Assembly (NCBI GenBank): GCA_019420045.1
Contig: JAHZHY010000280.1
Coordinates: 1-6,246 of the forward strand
Source: Clostridiales bacterium
GTDB lineage: Bacteria; Bacillota; Clostridia; Oscillospirales; Butyricicoccaceae
Direction of reading: 5' to 3'
DNA: 6,246 bases
Numbering within the stretch: position 1 is the stretch's first letter; each line of letters starts with the position of its first letter. The position numbers were made by a program, and so were the translations under genes. Under the pieces are notes generated by a model. It had not been told where the DNA came from. It saw only the letters and a list, made by a program, of their open reading frames with translations, and did no database searches. Below, one piece after another: positions 1 through 4,654 of the stretch.

Positions 1-424
1 GGGCCATAAAGGGCACGGCGAAAATGGCGATGCGTGCAAAGCCCCGGGCGGTATCCAGCAAAGCCTGATCCTGGGTGAACAGATGAAGGATCGGGTCCAG
101 GAAAATCAGCGTACCCAGCACACAGAGAAGGGCCACAGGGATGACCGTTACATAGGCCTGTTCCACCGTGCGGCGGCACTGATCCCATCTTCGCTGGCCG
201 TAGCGCAAAGCCACGATGACCGTGGTACCGATGCCAATGCCTTTGAAAAGCGCCCAGAAGGTGTTGATGATCCGATTGCCCACGCCTTGTGCGGCGATGT
301 CATCGGCCATCAGCCGTCCGATCATGGCGGTGGTCACCAGTCCGGCGGACATCTGGAGCATATTCTCAATGATAATCGGCAGCACCATTTTGAAAATATC
401 CCGGTTGACTTGCTTTTTGTCCAT
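1..424 (-). CDS. MATE family efflux transporter, N-terminal part (runs off the window)
   Basis: Membrane transporter of the MATE (multidrug and toxic compound extrusion) family, which exports drugs or metabolites in exchange for Na+ or H+. Only the first 141 residues lie in the window. Visible are a MATE-like first helix (about residues 13-38, with VLPIIIENMLQMSAGLVTTA), a second helix around 50-72 and a third around 90-110, separated by a short basic loop (RYGQRRWDQCRR). The chosen ATG at 424 lies about 9 nt after the purine-rich AAGGGAAGG (434-442). An in-frame ATG at 433 directly abuts that motif and is less likely. The gene has its own promoter (476-504) and is separated from the upstream SLH gene by a terminator, so it is probably transcribed independently. 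Family assignment is firm. The substrate cannot be told, and NorM-like and DinF-like subfamilies are not distinguished here. Confidence 0.87.
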   Translation of the reverse strand, partial: MDKKQVNRDIFKMVLPIIIENMLQMSAGLVTTAMIGRLMADDIAAQGVGNRIINTFWALFKGIGIGTTVIVALRYGQRRWDQCRRTVEQAYVTVIPVALLCVLGTLIFLDPILHLFTQDQALLDTARGFARIAIFAVPFMA

Positions 425-450
425 CTTCCCCATCCTTCCCTTTTTAATGG

Positions 451-467
451 GGGAGCGAACGGCTCCC
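451..467 (-). promoter_or_regulatory. Stem-loop at the 5' end of the MATE mRNA
   Basis: GGGAGC (451-456) and GCTCCC (462-467) form a perfect 6-bp stem with a 5-nt loop. The start site expected from the promoter at 476-504 is near 469, so the hairpin would sit at the extreme 5' end of the transcript. Such structures often protect mRNA ends from decay. That role is inferred here. Confidence 0.45.
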
Positions 468-475
468 TTTCTCCC

Positions 476-504
476 ATACTAACATACCCCTTATATCGCC
501 GCAA
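476..504 (-). promoter_or_regulatory. Extended -10 sigma-A promoter for the MATE gene
   Basis: On the minus strand TTGCGG (499-504) is followed after 17 nt by TAGTAT (476-481). The latter is preceded by TG at the extended -10 position (TGTTAGTAT). The hexamers are weak, 3/6 and 4/6 matches, but spacing is ideal and the extended TG compensates. The predicted transcript starts about 45 nt before the MATE ATG. Confidence 0.5.
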
Positions 505-588
505 GGGGGGGCAAAAATGGGGAAAATCCAGTTGTTTGATTTTCGCAACTTTTTCAAGGGATATCCACTGTTTTTGCAGGAACTTTAC

Positions 589-623
589 AAAAAAACACCG
601 GGGAAAAATTTTTTTCCCCGGTG
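589..623 (-). terminator. Intrinsic terminator after the SLH/DHHW gene
   Basis: CACCGGGG (596-603) and CCCCGGTG (616-623) form a perfect 8-bp GC-rich stem that can extend through the A and T runs between them. On the minus strand it is followed at once by seven T residues (589-595). It lies about 58 nt beyond the stop codon of the SLH gene and separates it from the MATE promoter. Confidence 0.9.
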
Positions 624-680
624 CAGTTCACTCACCAGGCCCCGCGGCCCGGCAGGTGAGAAATATGGTATCTTTGGTGT

Positions 681-2519
681 TTACTTCAGCATTTCGCTGT
701 GGTTGACCACCTGCTCGTTATAGAGGAAGAGGACATCCTTGCCGGCGAAGTCCACATACTGAGGCAGCAGGCCGCTCATCATGTAGCGGAGATCCACCAG
801 TGTGACGGTCTTGTACTGCTCCACCAGCAGGGGAGCCAGGCTGCAGGAATAGGAATCCCGGAAGATCACCAGCTCCTTGTCCGAGGTGGCGTTGGGGTTT
901 TCCAGAGTCACCAGGGGAGTGGGGCCGGAGAGAAACACATCATAGGGGGAGTCTCCTTCCAGAGCAGCCACATCGTAAATGGTAGCGGGAGCATTTTTGT
1001 CCCAGTTGTCCACTTTGACCTGCTCCATAGCGGCAGAGGTGAGATAGGTCAGGGTCTCGGTGGGGAAATCCTCCTTGCCCTGGCCGTGCTGGCCGGTGAT
1101 GCCTTCGATGGTGGTGTTGGCTGTGAAGGTGGACAGGTCAACGGAGAAGCCCATGGTCTTTCCCAGTGTATCTACCACATCCTGCAGGCATTCCTGACGC
1201 CAGTGGGGATCGGTCTTGTAGTAGTCCTCCAGCTGAAGTGCGCCGAACAGGTCGATATACTGGGCGCTCTTCACATTTTCGCCCAGAATGGACTTCATCT
1301 GGTCGTAGTCAAAGGAGGTTTCCAGTTTGTCATTGACAAAATAGGACTTGCTGGGGATGACGGAATAGTACAGGTTGGCCGCTTCTTTCAGCTGATCGGC
1401 AGCCAGATTTTCGATCTTTGCGGCAAAGTTTTTCACCGAATCGGGCCGCAGGGTGCCGATGTCGTCCATGTAGTAGTCCTCATACTGGATCAGGCCGTCG
1501 GCGTCCGGGGTGAGTTTGGGGGTAAGATCCAGTTTCATGAAGCTGTCGGCGATCTGCTGGGGAATGGTGGGGTTGATGACCATCAGGATCAGGTTGCCCT
1601 GGCTGGCCATGACGATGTCCTCACGCTCCACGCCCACGCAGATCCACTTGCGGGGATTCACCGAGGTACGGATCTCCTCTTTCAGAGCTTCCACATCCAC
1701 GCCGTCCTTGGCACGCACCAGGCAGACCGAATGAGGCATGGAGCCGATGGCCGCTTCCGAAGCCACCGCTTCTTCCACCTGGGACAGATCTTTCAGGCCC
1801 AGGAAATATTCGGCGGTCTCGTCAGTGATACGGGTGGTGGTCACCATGGGGATGGCATCGGGATCTTCCAGGCCGGCATAGGTGCGGTCGATGATCCCTT
1901 CCAGGGAATTGGCATCGTGGACCAGACCCAGGGAATCCAGCAGCTTGACGCTTTCGGCCCGGGTGATGTTGGCCAGAGGACGGAGGGTGCCGTCGGGATA
2001 GCCGCCCAGATAACCTTTTTCCACAAAGCCGGCCACAGAAGCCTGGGCGTAAGCGGCTACCTGATCGCCGTCAGAGAACTTGTCCAGCACTTCCTCATTT
2101 GCCGAGGTGATGCGGAAAGCACGCCCGGCCATGGTCATGGCATCCTGGCGGGTGATGTTCTGGGAGGGACGGAAGGTTTCATCTTCCGAGACGACGCCAT
2201 AGGCCAGCAGTTTGGTGACAGCAGAATAATACCAATCCCCTTCCTTCACATCGGAGAAGGGACTTTCGGGAGCTTCTGCCGGCTGGGAGAGCAGGTTTGC
2301 CAGGATGTTGGCAAATTCCGCCCGGGTGATGTTGTTGTCGGGACGGAAGGTGCCGTCCTCATAGCCGCCCAGTTTGCCGGCTTCCACCCAGCGGGTGATG
2401 TTCTCCTCGGCCCAGTGGCCCTGGATGTCGCTGAGGGGAGCGGCGGAAACGGCGCTCCACAGCATGGTAAGGGAAAGAGCCGCAGCCGCAGGCCGGGCCA
2501 GGTAATGCTTTTTGTTCAT
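681..2519 (-). CDS. Secreted SLH-domain protein with DUF4358 and DHHW (AlgX/AlgJ-like) domains
   Basis: A 612-residue exported surface protein. Residues 1-27 form a signal peptide (basic MNKKHYLARP, hydrophobic core, cleavage near AVSA-A). Three SLH domains follow at about 29-71, 87-131 and 147-190, each with a TFRP/TLRP turn and an NITR motif. SLH domains bind secondary cell-wall polymer and would anchor the protein to peptidoglycan. Residues about 205-330 resemble DUF4358 (for example PRKWICVGVE, then QGNLILMVINP). Residues about 340-605 resemble the DHHW family, related to the SGNH-like acetyltransferases AlgX and AlgJ. The family motif is TDPHW (436-440), and FRDSYS (553-558) supplies the serine, so Asp437, His439 and Ser556 are candidate catalytic residues. 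The family suggests O-acetyl transfer or esterase action on a wall glycan. The substrate is unknown. No MBOAT partner gene is adjacent. The start is supported by AAAGGAG (2530-2536), 10 nt upstream. Confidence 0.85.
   Translation of the reverse strand: MNKKHYLARPAAAALSLTMLWSAVSAAPLSDIQGHWAEENITRWVEAGKLGGYEDGTFRPDNNITRAEFANILANLLSQPAEAPESPFSDVKEGDWYYSAVTKLLAYGVVSEDETFRPSQNITRQDAMTMAGRAFRITSANEEVLDKFSDGDQVAAYAQASVAGFVEKGYLGGYPDGTLRPLANITRAESVKLLDSLGLVHDANSLEGIIDRTYAGLEDPDAIPMVTTTRITDETAEYFLGLKDLSQVEEAVASEAAIGSMPHSVCLVRAKDGVDVEALKEEIRTSVNPRKWICVGVEREDIVMASQGNLILMVINPTIPQQIADSFMKLDLTPKLTPDADGLIQYEDYYMDDIGTLRPDSVKNFAAKIENLAADQLKEAANLYYSVIPSKSYFVNDKLETSFDYDQMKSILGENVKSAQYIDLFGALQLEDYYKTDPHWRQECLQDVVDTLGKTMGFSVDLSTFTANTTIEGITGQHGQGKEDFPTETLTYLTSAAMEQVKVDNWDKNAPATIYDVAALEGDSPYDVFLSGPTPLVTLENPNATSDKELVIFRDSYSCSLAPLLVEQYKTVTLVDLRYMMSGLLPQYVDFAGKDVLFLYNEQVVNHSEMLK
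1960..2402 (-). repeat. Four identical 11-mers encoding the NITR motif of the SLH domains
   Basis: The plus-strand 11-mer CGGGTGATGTT occurs exactly at 1960-1970, 2149-2159, 2323-2333 and 2392-2402. Each encodes N-I-T-R on the minus strand with the same codons. Three are the equivalent position of SLH domains 3, 2 and 1. The fourth lies near the start of SLH 1 (ENITRW). The adjoining bases are also similar between SLH 1 and SLH 3. This is internal domain duplication, not a mobile repeat. Confidence 0.8.
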
Positions 2520-2561
2520 GGGTTACAGTCTCCTTTCGGTCTCATTGGGTTTCGTGCCCTC

Positions 2562-2591
2562 TTTAGACGAAGTCCCCAGGGAAAAGTTCCC
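2562..2591 (-). promoter_or_regulatory. Candidate ECF-sigma promoter of the SLH/DHHW gene
   Basis: On the minus strand GGGAAC (2586-2591) is followed after exactly 16 nt by CGTCTAAA (2562-2569). An AAC-type -35 with a CGTC-type -10 at 16-17 nt is the typical layout for extracytoplasmic-function sigma factors. No convincing sigma-A promoter is visible in the 85 bp between the rplT terminator and the start codon. The predicted 5' UTR is about 38 nt. An envelope protein is a usual ECF target. The assignment rests on motif and spacing only. Confidence 0.55.
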
Positions 2592-2603
2592 GTTTTTGCA
2601 AAA

Positions 2604-2634
2604 GAAAAAAGCGAGACGCTTGTCTCGCTTTTTT
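2604..2634 (-). terminator. Terminator of the infC-rpmI-rplT operon (symmetrical)
   Basis: GCGAGAC (2611-2617) and GTCTCGC (2622-2628) form a perfect 7-bp stem with a 4-nt loop, extended by flanking A-T pairs. On the minus strand six T residues follow (2605-2610), about 15 nt after the rplT stop. The plus strand also ends in six T residues (2629-2634), so it could stop transcription in both directions. Confidence 0.92.
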
Positions 2635-2648
2635 GGAAAAGATAAAAT

Positions 2649-3002
2649 TTACAGAGCAGCCTTGGCCTTCTCCACCAGGGAGGTAAAAGCAGCCATGTCG
2701 GACACAGCCAGCTCGGCCAGCATCTTCCGGTTCAGACCGATGCCAGCTTTCTTCAGGCCGTTCATGAAACGGGAATAGTTGATGTCGTTCTGGGCGCAAG
2801 CCGCAGAGATACGGGTGATCCACAGTCTTCTGAAGTCGCGCTTTTTCAGCTTTCTGCCCACATAGGCATACTTCAGGGACTTCATCACCTGCTGATTGGC
2901 AACCTTGTAATGGTTCTTTTTATTGCCCCAGTAGCCTTTTGCCAGCTTGAGGGTCTTTTTTCTTCTTTTGCGCGTCATCATCGCGCCTTTTACTCTAGCC
3001 AT
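2649..3002 (-). CDS. rplT: 50S ribosomal protein L20
   Basis: Primary 23S rRNA-binding protein needed early in assembly of the large subunit. In Firmicutes it also represses its own operon by binding the infC leader. The 117 residues match the usual L20 length. The basic N-terminus ([26 protein letters not shown] in outline: MARVKG, then [17 protein letters not shown]) and the body with [22 protein letters not shown] and [13 protein letters not shown] are the classic L20 signature. AGGAGG lies 10 nt before the ATG. It is the last gene of the operon, 29 nt after rpmI, and is followed by a strong terminator. Confidence 0.98.
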   Translation of the reverse strand: MARVKGAMMTRKRRKKTLKLAKGYWGNKKNHYKVANQQVMKSLKYAYVGRKLKKRDFRRLWITRISAACAQNDINYSRFMNGLKKAGIGLNRKMLAELAVSDMAAFTSLVEKAKAAL

Positions 3003-3031
3003 TGTATTTCAGCCTCCTGTGTATGCTTTGT

Positions 3032-3235
3032 TTAGTTGTAGGGCAGCAGACGCTTGATCTGAGCGGCCTTGGTGGAATCCACATAGTCAGCCTTGCGCAG
3101 CTGGCGTCTTCTCTTGGCGGTGTAGCCATGGCCATTGTTGAAATGGCGTCTGTTGATGGAACCGTGCTTGATTTTGCCGGACTTGGTCAGCTTAAATCTT
3201 TTTTTGGCGCCTGTATGAGTTTTGATCTTCGGCAT
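3032..3235 (-). CDS. rpmI: 50S ribosomal protein L35
   Basis: Small basic large-subunit protein, 67 residues, close to the family's 64-66. MPKIKTHTGAKKRFKLT at the N-terminus and the following KIKHGSINRRH are diagnostic. GAGGAG precedes the ATG by about 11 nt. It sits between infC (40 nt upstream) and rplT (29 nt downstream) in the conserved infC-rpmI-rplT order, so the three are co-transcribed. The end of the protein (QIKRLLPYN) is normal for the family. Confidence 0.98.
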   Translation of the reverse strand: MPKIKTHTGAKKRFKLTKSGKIKHGSINRRHFNNGHGYTAKRRRQLRKADYVDSTKAAQIKRLLPYN

Positions 3236-3275
3236 AGCTTTTGAAACTCCTCTCTTAAAACAAACGGCACAGCCG

Positions 3276-3797
3276 TTATGGTTTTTTCTTGATGGGGGCC
3301 AGGAACATGATCATCTGGCGGCCCTCCAGCTTGGGCTCTTTTTCCACATTGCCCACTTCCTTGCAGGTTTCGGCGAACTTCTTCAGCAGATCCATACCGA
3401 TCTGGGTGTGAGCCATTTCCCGGCCGCGGAAGCGGACGGTGACCTTCACCTTGTCGCCGCCGGTGAGGAACTTGGTGGCGTTGCGGGCTTTTACCTCGAA
3501 ATCATGCACATCGATCTTCGGAGAAAAGCGGATCTCTTTGACTTCCACAATGCGCTGATTTTTCTTGGCTTCCTTCTCTTTTTTAGCCTGCTCAAAGCGG
3601 AACTTGCCGTAGTCCATGATCTTGCAGACGGGGGGATTGGCCTTGGGGGAGATGTTCACCAGGTCGAGTCCCTTTTCTTCGGCGGCTTCCAGCGCCTTCT
3701 GGAGGGACATGATCCCCAGCTGCTGGCCCTCGCTGTCGATCAGCCGGACTTCCTTTTCCCGGATTTCCTCGTTGATTTGATGTTCCATGATACTAAT
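3276..3797 (-). CDS. infC: Translation initiation factor IF-3, AUU start
   Basis: IF-3 binds the 30S subunit, keeps subunits apart and rejects initiation at non-canonical codons. The N-domain (INEEIREKEVRLIDSEGQQLG), the family signature KIMDYGKFRFEQAKK and the C-domain (KEIRFSPKIDVHDFEVKARN, then GREMAHTQIG) are all present. The first ATG (3788) would leave the Shine-Dalgarno AAGGAGGTG (3805-3813) 16 nt away, which is too far. Three codons upstream and in frame is ATT (3795-3797), exactly 7 nt after it. The resulting N-terminus, (M)SIMEHQINEEIREKEV, gives 173 residues. infC starts at AUU in E. coli and many other bacteria, where IF-3 thereby limits its own synthesis, so I chose ATT. It is the first gene of the infC-rpmI-rplT operon. 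Confidence 0.95.
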   Translation of the reverse strand: MSIMEHQINEEIREKEVRLIDSEGQQLGIMSLQKALEAAEEKGLDLVNISPKANPPVCKIMDYGKFRFEQAKKEKEAKKNQRIVEVKEIRFSPKIDVHDFEVKARNATKFLTGGDKVKVTVRFRGREMAHTQIGMDLLKKFAETCKEVGNVEKEPKLEGRQMIMFLAPIKKKP

Positions 3798-3804
3798 GTA
3801 AAAG

Positions 3805-3813
3805 CACCTCCTT
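3805..3813 (-). promoter_or_regulatory. infC ribosome binding site (decides the AUU start)
   Basis: AAGGAGGTG is a nearly full complement of the 16S rRNA 3' end. It lies 7 nt before ATT (3797) but 16 nt before the first ATG (3788), which is the main argument for the AUU start. Confidence 0.85.
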
Positions 3814-3820
3814 GAAAATG

Positions 3821-3854
3821 AAAAAAGCTCAGGCGCAAAGCGACCGCCTAAGCT
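3821..3854 (-). terminator. Leader terminator (attenuator) upstream of infC
   Basis: AGCTTAGGCG (3845-3854) pairs with CGCCTGAGCT (3826-3835) as a 10-bp stem with one T-G wobble and a 9-nt loop. The stem is followed on the minus strand by TTTTT (3821-3825). It lies between the operon promoter and the infC ribosome binding site, so it must be passed for the operon to be expressed. That marks it as a regulated attenuator. Confidence 0.85.
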
Positions 3855-3958
3855 ACAAAAACCGCTCTTTCCCCAAAAGGAAAGAGAAATCCAGTCTTAA
3901 CCCTTTCTGTCAGCCATGAGGGTGAGGGCGGTCAGCCCTGCTTTGTTTTACCAAAGAT

Positions 3959-3987
3959 AGTATACCAGCGAAATCTTTTGGTGTCAA
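3959..3987 (-). promoter_or_regulatory. Strong sigma-A promoter of the infC operon
   Basis: Perfect -35 TTGACA (3982-3987), 17-nt spacer and -10 TATACT (3959-3964), preceded by TGG as an extended -10. Transcription should begin near 3952. This is the closest match to consensus in the window, as expected for a ribosomal-protein operon. Confidence 0.92.
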
Positions 3988-4009
3988 CTCTTTTTCTTTG
4001 GCTCAATTG

Positions 4010-4018
4010 TGATATAAT
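4010..4018 (+). promoter_or_regulatory. Extended -10 promoter of the DUF1292 gene
   Basis: TGATATAAT (4010-4018) is a perfect -10 with an extended TG. No good -35 is present at 16-18 nt; the region there is a run of T residues (3990-3996). It points away from the infC promoter, whose -35 ends 23 bp to its left, so the two transcripts diverge from one compact region. Confidence 0.65.
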
Positions 4019-4052
4019 AAGAAAAAAGATAAAAACAAAACCGAAAGGAAAA

Positions 4053-4067
4053 GCCGGATCTTCCGGC
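4053..4067 (+). promoter_or_regulatory. Hairpin between purine-rich motif and DUF1292 start
   Basis: GCCGGA (4053-4058) and TCCGGC (4062-4067) form a perfect 6-bp stem with a 3-nt loop. A good Shine-Dalgarno-like AAAGGA (4044-4049) lies just before it, too far from the ATG at 4082. The only candidate after it is the weak GGCGGGA. The hairpin may therefore influence initiation. This is inference. Confidence 0.4.
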
Positions 4068-4081
4068 GGGATAGATGCTTT

Positions 4082-4414
4082 ATGAGCACACTGAGCCAAA
4101 ACCAAGACGGCTACGGCAATGATTTTCTTACCCTCACCGATGACGAGGGCAATCAGCTGGAGCTGGAACACCTGGACACTCTGGAATATGAAGGAGAGAC
4201 CTACATGGCCTTCATTCCTGCTGAGATGTCCCTTTCTGATGAATACGAATTGATGATCCTGCGGGTGGAGCCCGATGAGCAGACAGGAGAAGAGATCCTG
4301 GCCACCGTGGAAGACGAAGAATTGCTGGAAAAAGTGTTTGAGATCTTCTCCCAGCGCCTGGAGGATTATTACGAAGAACAAGAGGAAGAAGAGGCCCGGA
4401 AAGAGGGATATTGA
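4082..4414 (+). CDS. DUF1292 family protein (YrzB-like)
   Basis: A 110-residue, very acidic protein of the DUF1292 family, which is widespread in Firmicutes and has no established function. The conserved core is clear: YGNDFLTLTDDEGNQLELEH (11-30), LEYEGETYMAFIPAE (34-48), then ELMILRVEPDE and GEEILATVEDEELLEKVFEIF, followed by an acidic tail (YYEEQEEEEARKEGY). It is a small soluble cytoplasmic protein. In B. subtilis the relative yrzB lies in the alaS-yrzL-yrrK-yrzB region; here it stands alone, divergent from infC and directly upstream of the 6S RNA promoter. No terminator lies between its stop and that promoter, so its mRNA may run on through the 6S RNA. The ATG at 4082 fits family starts, though its ribosome binding site is weak. 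An ATG at 4075 is in another frame. Confidence 0.9.
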   Translation: MSTLSQNQDGYGNDFLTLTDDEGNQLELEHLDTLEYEGETYMAFIPAEMSLSDEYELMILRVEPDEQTGEEILATVEDEELLEKVFEIFSQRLEDYYEEQEEEEARKEGY

Positions 4415-4439
4415 TCTTCTGTCCTTCCTATCATATCAT
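4411..4439 (+). promoter_or_regulatory. Sigma-A promoter of the 6S RNA, overlapping the DUF1292 stop codon
   Basis: TTGATC (4411-4416) is followed after 17 nt by TATCAT (4434-4439), 4/6 and 5/6 matches at optimal spacing. The predicted start is near 4446-4447, just before the closing stem of the 6S RNA. The -35 box contains the TGA stop (4412-4414) of the DUF1292 gene. Confidence 0.7.
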
Positions 4440-4446
4440 AAGGTTT

Positions 4447-4654
4447 GCCGCCCCTTTTGCGCTGGCGGCGCCGGATCCATTTTAACCCACAAAGTAACGA
4501 AACGGGACCGCGTATTTCGCTGCGGATTGCAGGCCTCCCGCCCTCTTCGGAGAGTCGGAAGTTGGAAGCGCTGAAACAGTGAAGAGCGGACCCACCTGCC
4601 GAAAGAGCAGGTTACTACGGGTCCGGTGTCGCCAGGGCGAAAGGGGCTTTTTTT
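4447..4654 (+). ncRNA. ssrS: 6S RNA (SsrS-like), about 200 nt
   Basis: 6S RNA mimics an open promoter and binds the housekeeping RNA polymerase holoenzyme, dampening transcription in stationary phase. The fold can be drawn by hand. 4450-4478 pairs with 4619-4647 over 29 positions with a single G-G mismatch and a few G-U pairs (closing stem). 4479-4503 and 4594-4618 face each other as a 25/25-nt central bubble. The 3' strand of the bubble holds a hairpin ACCTGC/GCAGGT (4594-4612) followed by TAC, as in E. coli 6S (CACCU-hairpin-GGUUAC). Then GGGACCGC (4504-4511) pairs with GCGGACCC (4586-4593) with one mismatch, TTCGCTG (4516-4522) with CAGTGAA (4577-4583), and the arm is capped near CTCT-TCGG-AGAG (4543-4554). 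A matching promoter lies upstream and seven T residues at 4648-4654 end it. The identity rests on structure and the local motif, not on a search. Confidence 0.84.
4619..4654 (+). terminator. 6S RNA 3' end: closing stem plus T tract
   Basis: The 3' strand of the 29-position closing stem ends in GGGGC at 4647 and runs directly into seven T residues (4648-4654). The local hairpin TCGC-CAGG-GCGA (4629-4640) is separated from the T tract by 7 nt and is a poor terminator on its own. The long-range closing stem is therefore the likely terminator stem. It would also stop read-through from the DUF1292 gene. Confidence 0.6.

Larger units (their letters stand above)
3798..3952 (-). promoter_or_regulatory. 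infC operon leader, probable L20 attenuator
   Basis: About 155 nt of untranslated leader between the predicted start (near 3952) and the infC start codon. In transcript order it holds a small hairpin GGGC/GCCC (3926-3938), an 8-bp hairpin CTCTTTCC/GGAAAGAG (arms 3865-3872 and 3879-3886), an intrinsic terminator (3821-3854), then the ribosome binding site. The 5' segment GACCGCC (3927-3933) is complementary to GGCGGTC (3842-3848), which covers part of the 5' arm and loop of the terminator. Pairing there would act as antiterminator. Firmicute infC-rpmI-rplT operons are known to be controlled by L20 binding such a leader (Rfam L20_leader). Which helix L20 would bind here cannot be read from the sequence. 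Confidence 0.75.

Noticed and set aside
2579..2591. Operator-like palindrome GGGAA-AAG-TTCCC upstream of the SLH gene
   Set aside because: It does not fit the Firmicute LexA box (GAAC-N4-GTTC), and its right half is explained as the -35 box of the ECF-type promoter.
699..2645. A 648-codon open frame on the plus strand, antisense to the SLH/DHHW gene
   Set aside because: It is the mirror of a GC-rich gene with clear domains on the other strand, has no recognisable domain or ribosome binding site, is rich in His, Gly and Gln in no family-like pattern, and runs through a terminator.
3222..3815. A plus-strand open frame antisense to infC
   Set aside because: It is the shadow of IF-3, which is unambiguous on the minus strand, and it overlaps the infC ribosome binding site.
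3897..3917. Six-codon leader peptide (MADRKG) in the infC leader
   Set aside because: There is no Shine-Dalgarno sequence before the ATG, and the peptide has no meaning for control of a ribosomal-protein operon. Likely chance.
4447..4654. SRP RNA, tmRNA or RNase P RNA as identity of the ncRNA
   Set aside because: The GGAA-type SRP tetraloop region, a tRNA-like end with CCA, and the conserved RNase P core are all absent. The bubble-plus-stems layout fits 6S RNA.
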